Positions 5,274 through 6,642 of a stretch of DNA of 6,642 bases are shown here, in pieces. Position numbers and translations under genes: made by a program. This stretch comes from Prevotella sp. (lineage in GTDB: Bacteria; Bacteroidota; Bacteroidia; Bacteroidales; Dysgonomonadaceae). The notes beneath the pieces were generated by a model. The model worked only from the letters and a program-made list of their open reading frames with translations, had not been told where the DNA came from and did not search any database. How positions within the stretch are numbered: position 1 is the first letter of the stretch; the number at the start of each line of letters is the position of its first letter. Location of the stretch: assembly GCA_031263965.1 (NCBI GenBank), contig JAISES010000364.1, forward strand, positions 1 to 6,642, given 5' to 3'.

Positions 5274-6026
5274 ATGAAACCTGTATTCAATTATTTCTTA
5301 TTCTGTATTTTTGCTATAAGTATATTTTCCTCTTGTATATCCAGCGAGGAGATGAATTATATGCAAAACATTACATTGAATTATCCTATCAAGCCATTTG
5401 TAGAATACAGGCTTGCCGTTGACGATAAAATATCCTGCAATATATCCTCCAGTGATAAAGATTTGGTGGAAACATTCAACACCGTGCTTACATCCAACCA
5501 ATCGGCGGCCAAAACATATATAATCTATAGTGACAGTTCCGTTATCCTTCCATTTTTCGGAAGAGTTAAAATAGCAGGACTTACTGTTCAGGAAGCAGAG
5601 AAGGTTATACAAAAAATGATGCAGGAATCAGTAATGGATGCTCAGGTTAAAGTTACGCTATCCAGCAACAATTTTTATATTCTGGCCTCAAACAAACGAA
5701 ACTACCCGTCTGTTTATAAAGAAAATATGACTATTTACCAGGCGTTAGCCGTTGCTCAGCAAACCACCGGCTCGATGGATATATCCAGGATAAGTATTTT
5801 GAGAAGAGATGCCTCCGGAACAACCATACATAAGACTTTCGATTTAAGATCTCAAGATCTGGTCCAGTCGGAATTTTACTATATTAAGCCAAACGACCAG
5901 ATTTATATACCGACCAACAAAAATTCGTTTTTCAATATAGAATCTTTAGGCGCTTTTACCAGCGCTATGATGATCCCTCTGACATTCTTGGTTTATACCG
6001 TATTGGGCAATTACACTAGCTTATAA
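5274..6026 (+). CDS. Second, diverged Wza-like polysaccharide export lipoprotein
   Basis: A 250-aa paralogue of the preceding gene. It shares the signal and lipobox (IFSSC, Cys21), the E..Y.Q.I.L.YP stretch, the SVILPFFGRVKIAGLTVQEAE core of the export domain, the DLRSQDLVQSEFYYIKPND block with IYIP, and a C-terminal hydrophobic segment (about 228-246). It differs in that the usual Gly-Asp of the export-domain opening is VDD (YRLAVDDKISC) and the insert is shorter. The SLBB strand lacks the Gly-containing G[EQ]V motif (FYILASNKRNYP), and the tail ends in GNYTSL. It may form a mixed ring with the first copy, serve a second chain type, or be a structural accessory. The start codon comes one base after the upstream stop, so translation is probably coupled. 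Confidence 0.85.
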   Translation: MKPVFNYFLFCIFAISIFSSCISSEEMNYMQNITLNYPIKPFVEYRLAVDDKISCNISSSDKDLVETFNTVLTSNQSAAKTYIIYSDSSVILPFFGRVKIAGLTVQEAEKVIQKMMQESVMDAQVKVTLSSNNFYILASNKRNYPSVYKENMTIYQALAVAQQTTGSMDISRISILRRDASGTTIHKTFDLRSQDLVQSEFYYIKPNDQIYIPTNKNSFFNIESLGAFTSAMMIPLTFLVYTVLGNYTSL

Positions 6027-6033
6027 ATCTATT

Positions 6034-6642
6034 ATGGACATAAATAAAAAGGCAATAGACTCAGACCCGTATTTCGAAGATGTGAAATCAAAAACGAATA
6101 TTTCATTCGACTTTGTACTATGGTTTTACAGAATATTGAAATATTGGTATCTATTCGTTATCTCAATCGCTATTTTCACAGCTTATGCTTATTTCAAGAA
6201 TAAGTCGTGGGTGCCTGTATATGGCATACAAGCTATGATAATACTGGAAAGCAGGGGTACATCCAGTGTATTATCCGGATCGGTTCCGCTCGGTAGTATT
6301 TTGCGCAATACCGAGAATCAGCAAATCTTATTGCAATCGTACGGATTGGTACAACGGACAGTGGAGAAACTCCCAAAGAAGATGCATATCGATTATTTTA
6401 TCCAAACCAGGTTTAAAACAATAAGCCAATATACGGATAAACCGGTTGAGGTAGTAATAGACAGTCTGCAAACCGACCTGAAGCCTGAGGCGTACCATTA
6501 CGTATATAACATAACATATGTCAATGAAAACCAATGCCGCATCTCATATAAAGAAAACCCTGAAAGCGATGAAGAAGTTTCTTTCAATGCATTTTTCGGT
6601 CAGGAAATTAACAATAAGCTATTTAAAATCAAATTAAGAAAA
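6034..6642 (+). CDS. Wzz-type chain-length determinant / polysaccharide co-polymerase, N-terminal part (runs off window)
   Basis: An ATG at 6034, 7 bp after the previous stop, opens a frame that stays open to the window end (203 codons). The N-terminal cytoplasmic segment carries ISFDFVLWFYRILKYWY and leads into one membrane helix (about 38-54). After it come a periplasmic stretch with the family-like beginning YGIQAMIILESRG and the helix NTENQQILLQSYGLVQRTVE (91-110). This matches the Wzz/GumC-like proteins of Bacteroidetes exopolysaccharide loci, which set chain length and couple to the Wza channel. They are often fused to a C-terminal tyrosine kinase (BY-kinase) in ~800-aa proteins; whether that is so here lies beyond the window. 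It is co-directional and closely spaced with the two export lipoproteins, fitting one operon. Confidence 0.85.
   Translation, partial: MDINKKAIDSDPYFEDVKSKTNISFDFVLWFYRILKYWYLFVISIAIFTAYAYFKNKSWVPVYGIQAMIILESRGTSSVLSGSVPLGSILRNTENQQILLQSYGLVQRTVEKLPKKMHIDYFIQTRFKTISQYTDKPVEVVIDSLQTDLKPEAYHYVYNITYVNENQCRISYKENPESDEEVSFNAFFGQEINNKLFKIKLRK

Noticed and set aside
1..6642. CRISPR array, rRNA, tRNA or a retron/abortive-infection module
   Set aside because: No regularly spaced repeats, no tRNA or rRNA signatures, and no reverse transcriptase or effector motifs on either strand.

Overview
The window looks like a chromosomal segment from a Bacteroidales bacterium (Bacteroides, Parabacteroides or Dysgonomonas type; genus not determined). 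The reasons are the TAnnTTTG-type promoter in front of yqgF, the FSSC lipoprotein signals, the Bacteroidetes-style integrase and export genes, moderate to low GC, and weak use of Shine-Dalgarno sequences.

Left part (1-1306), polymorphic-toxin material. The window opens inside a large gene whose last ~200 codons form a zincin-like metallopeptidase tip (HELSH, then ENQMRADAGLPLRTHY), as found at the C-terminus of Rhs/YD-repeat toxins. Fourteen bases later comes a 175-aa probable exported or lipid-anchored protein, the natural immunity candidate. Directly after it lies a short out-of-context piece of YD repeat (DGNFTTAYSYDKHGNIM), a scar expected when toxin/immunity tips are exchanged or stacked behind an rhs gene. 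A hairpin and an unrecognised 41-codon minus-strand ORF fill the rest up to 1453.

Middle part (1454-3451), mobile DNA. A minus-strand tyrosine recombinase (422 aa from the preferred start) lacks the canonical first catalytic Arg and has substitutions at two His positions, but keeps the RH pair and the Tyr. Upstream of it are two inverted repeats that could be an att core or operator. Next come a terminator-like hairpin and the N-terminal third of a dead IS5-family transposase gene (truncated, one frameshift), then ~270 bp of AT-rich DNA ending in a clear Bacteroidetes promoter.

Right part (3452-6642), a plus-strand run with gaps of 1-24 bp. yqgF/ruvX and def are housekeeping genes. They are followed, with no visible terminator, by two tandem Wza-like polysaccharide-export lipoproteins and the start of a Wzz-type chain-length/co-polymerase gene that runs off the window. 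These last three would form the export machinery at the head of a capsule or exopolysaccharide locus: outer-membrane channel plus inner-membrane co-polymerase.

I did not find a convincing wholly new system. The best leads are the toxin/putative immunity pair with its rhs scar, the atypical integrase with its palindromic upstream sites, and the divergent tandem Wza pair placed directly behind def.
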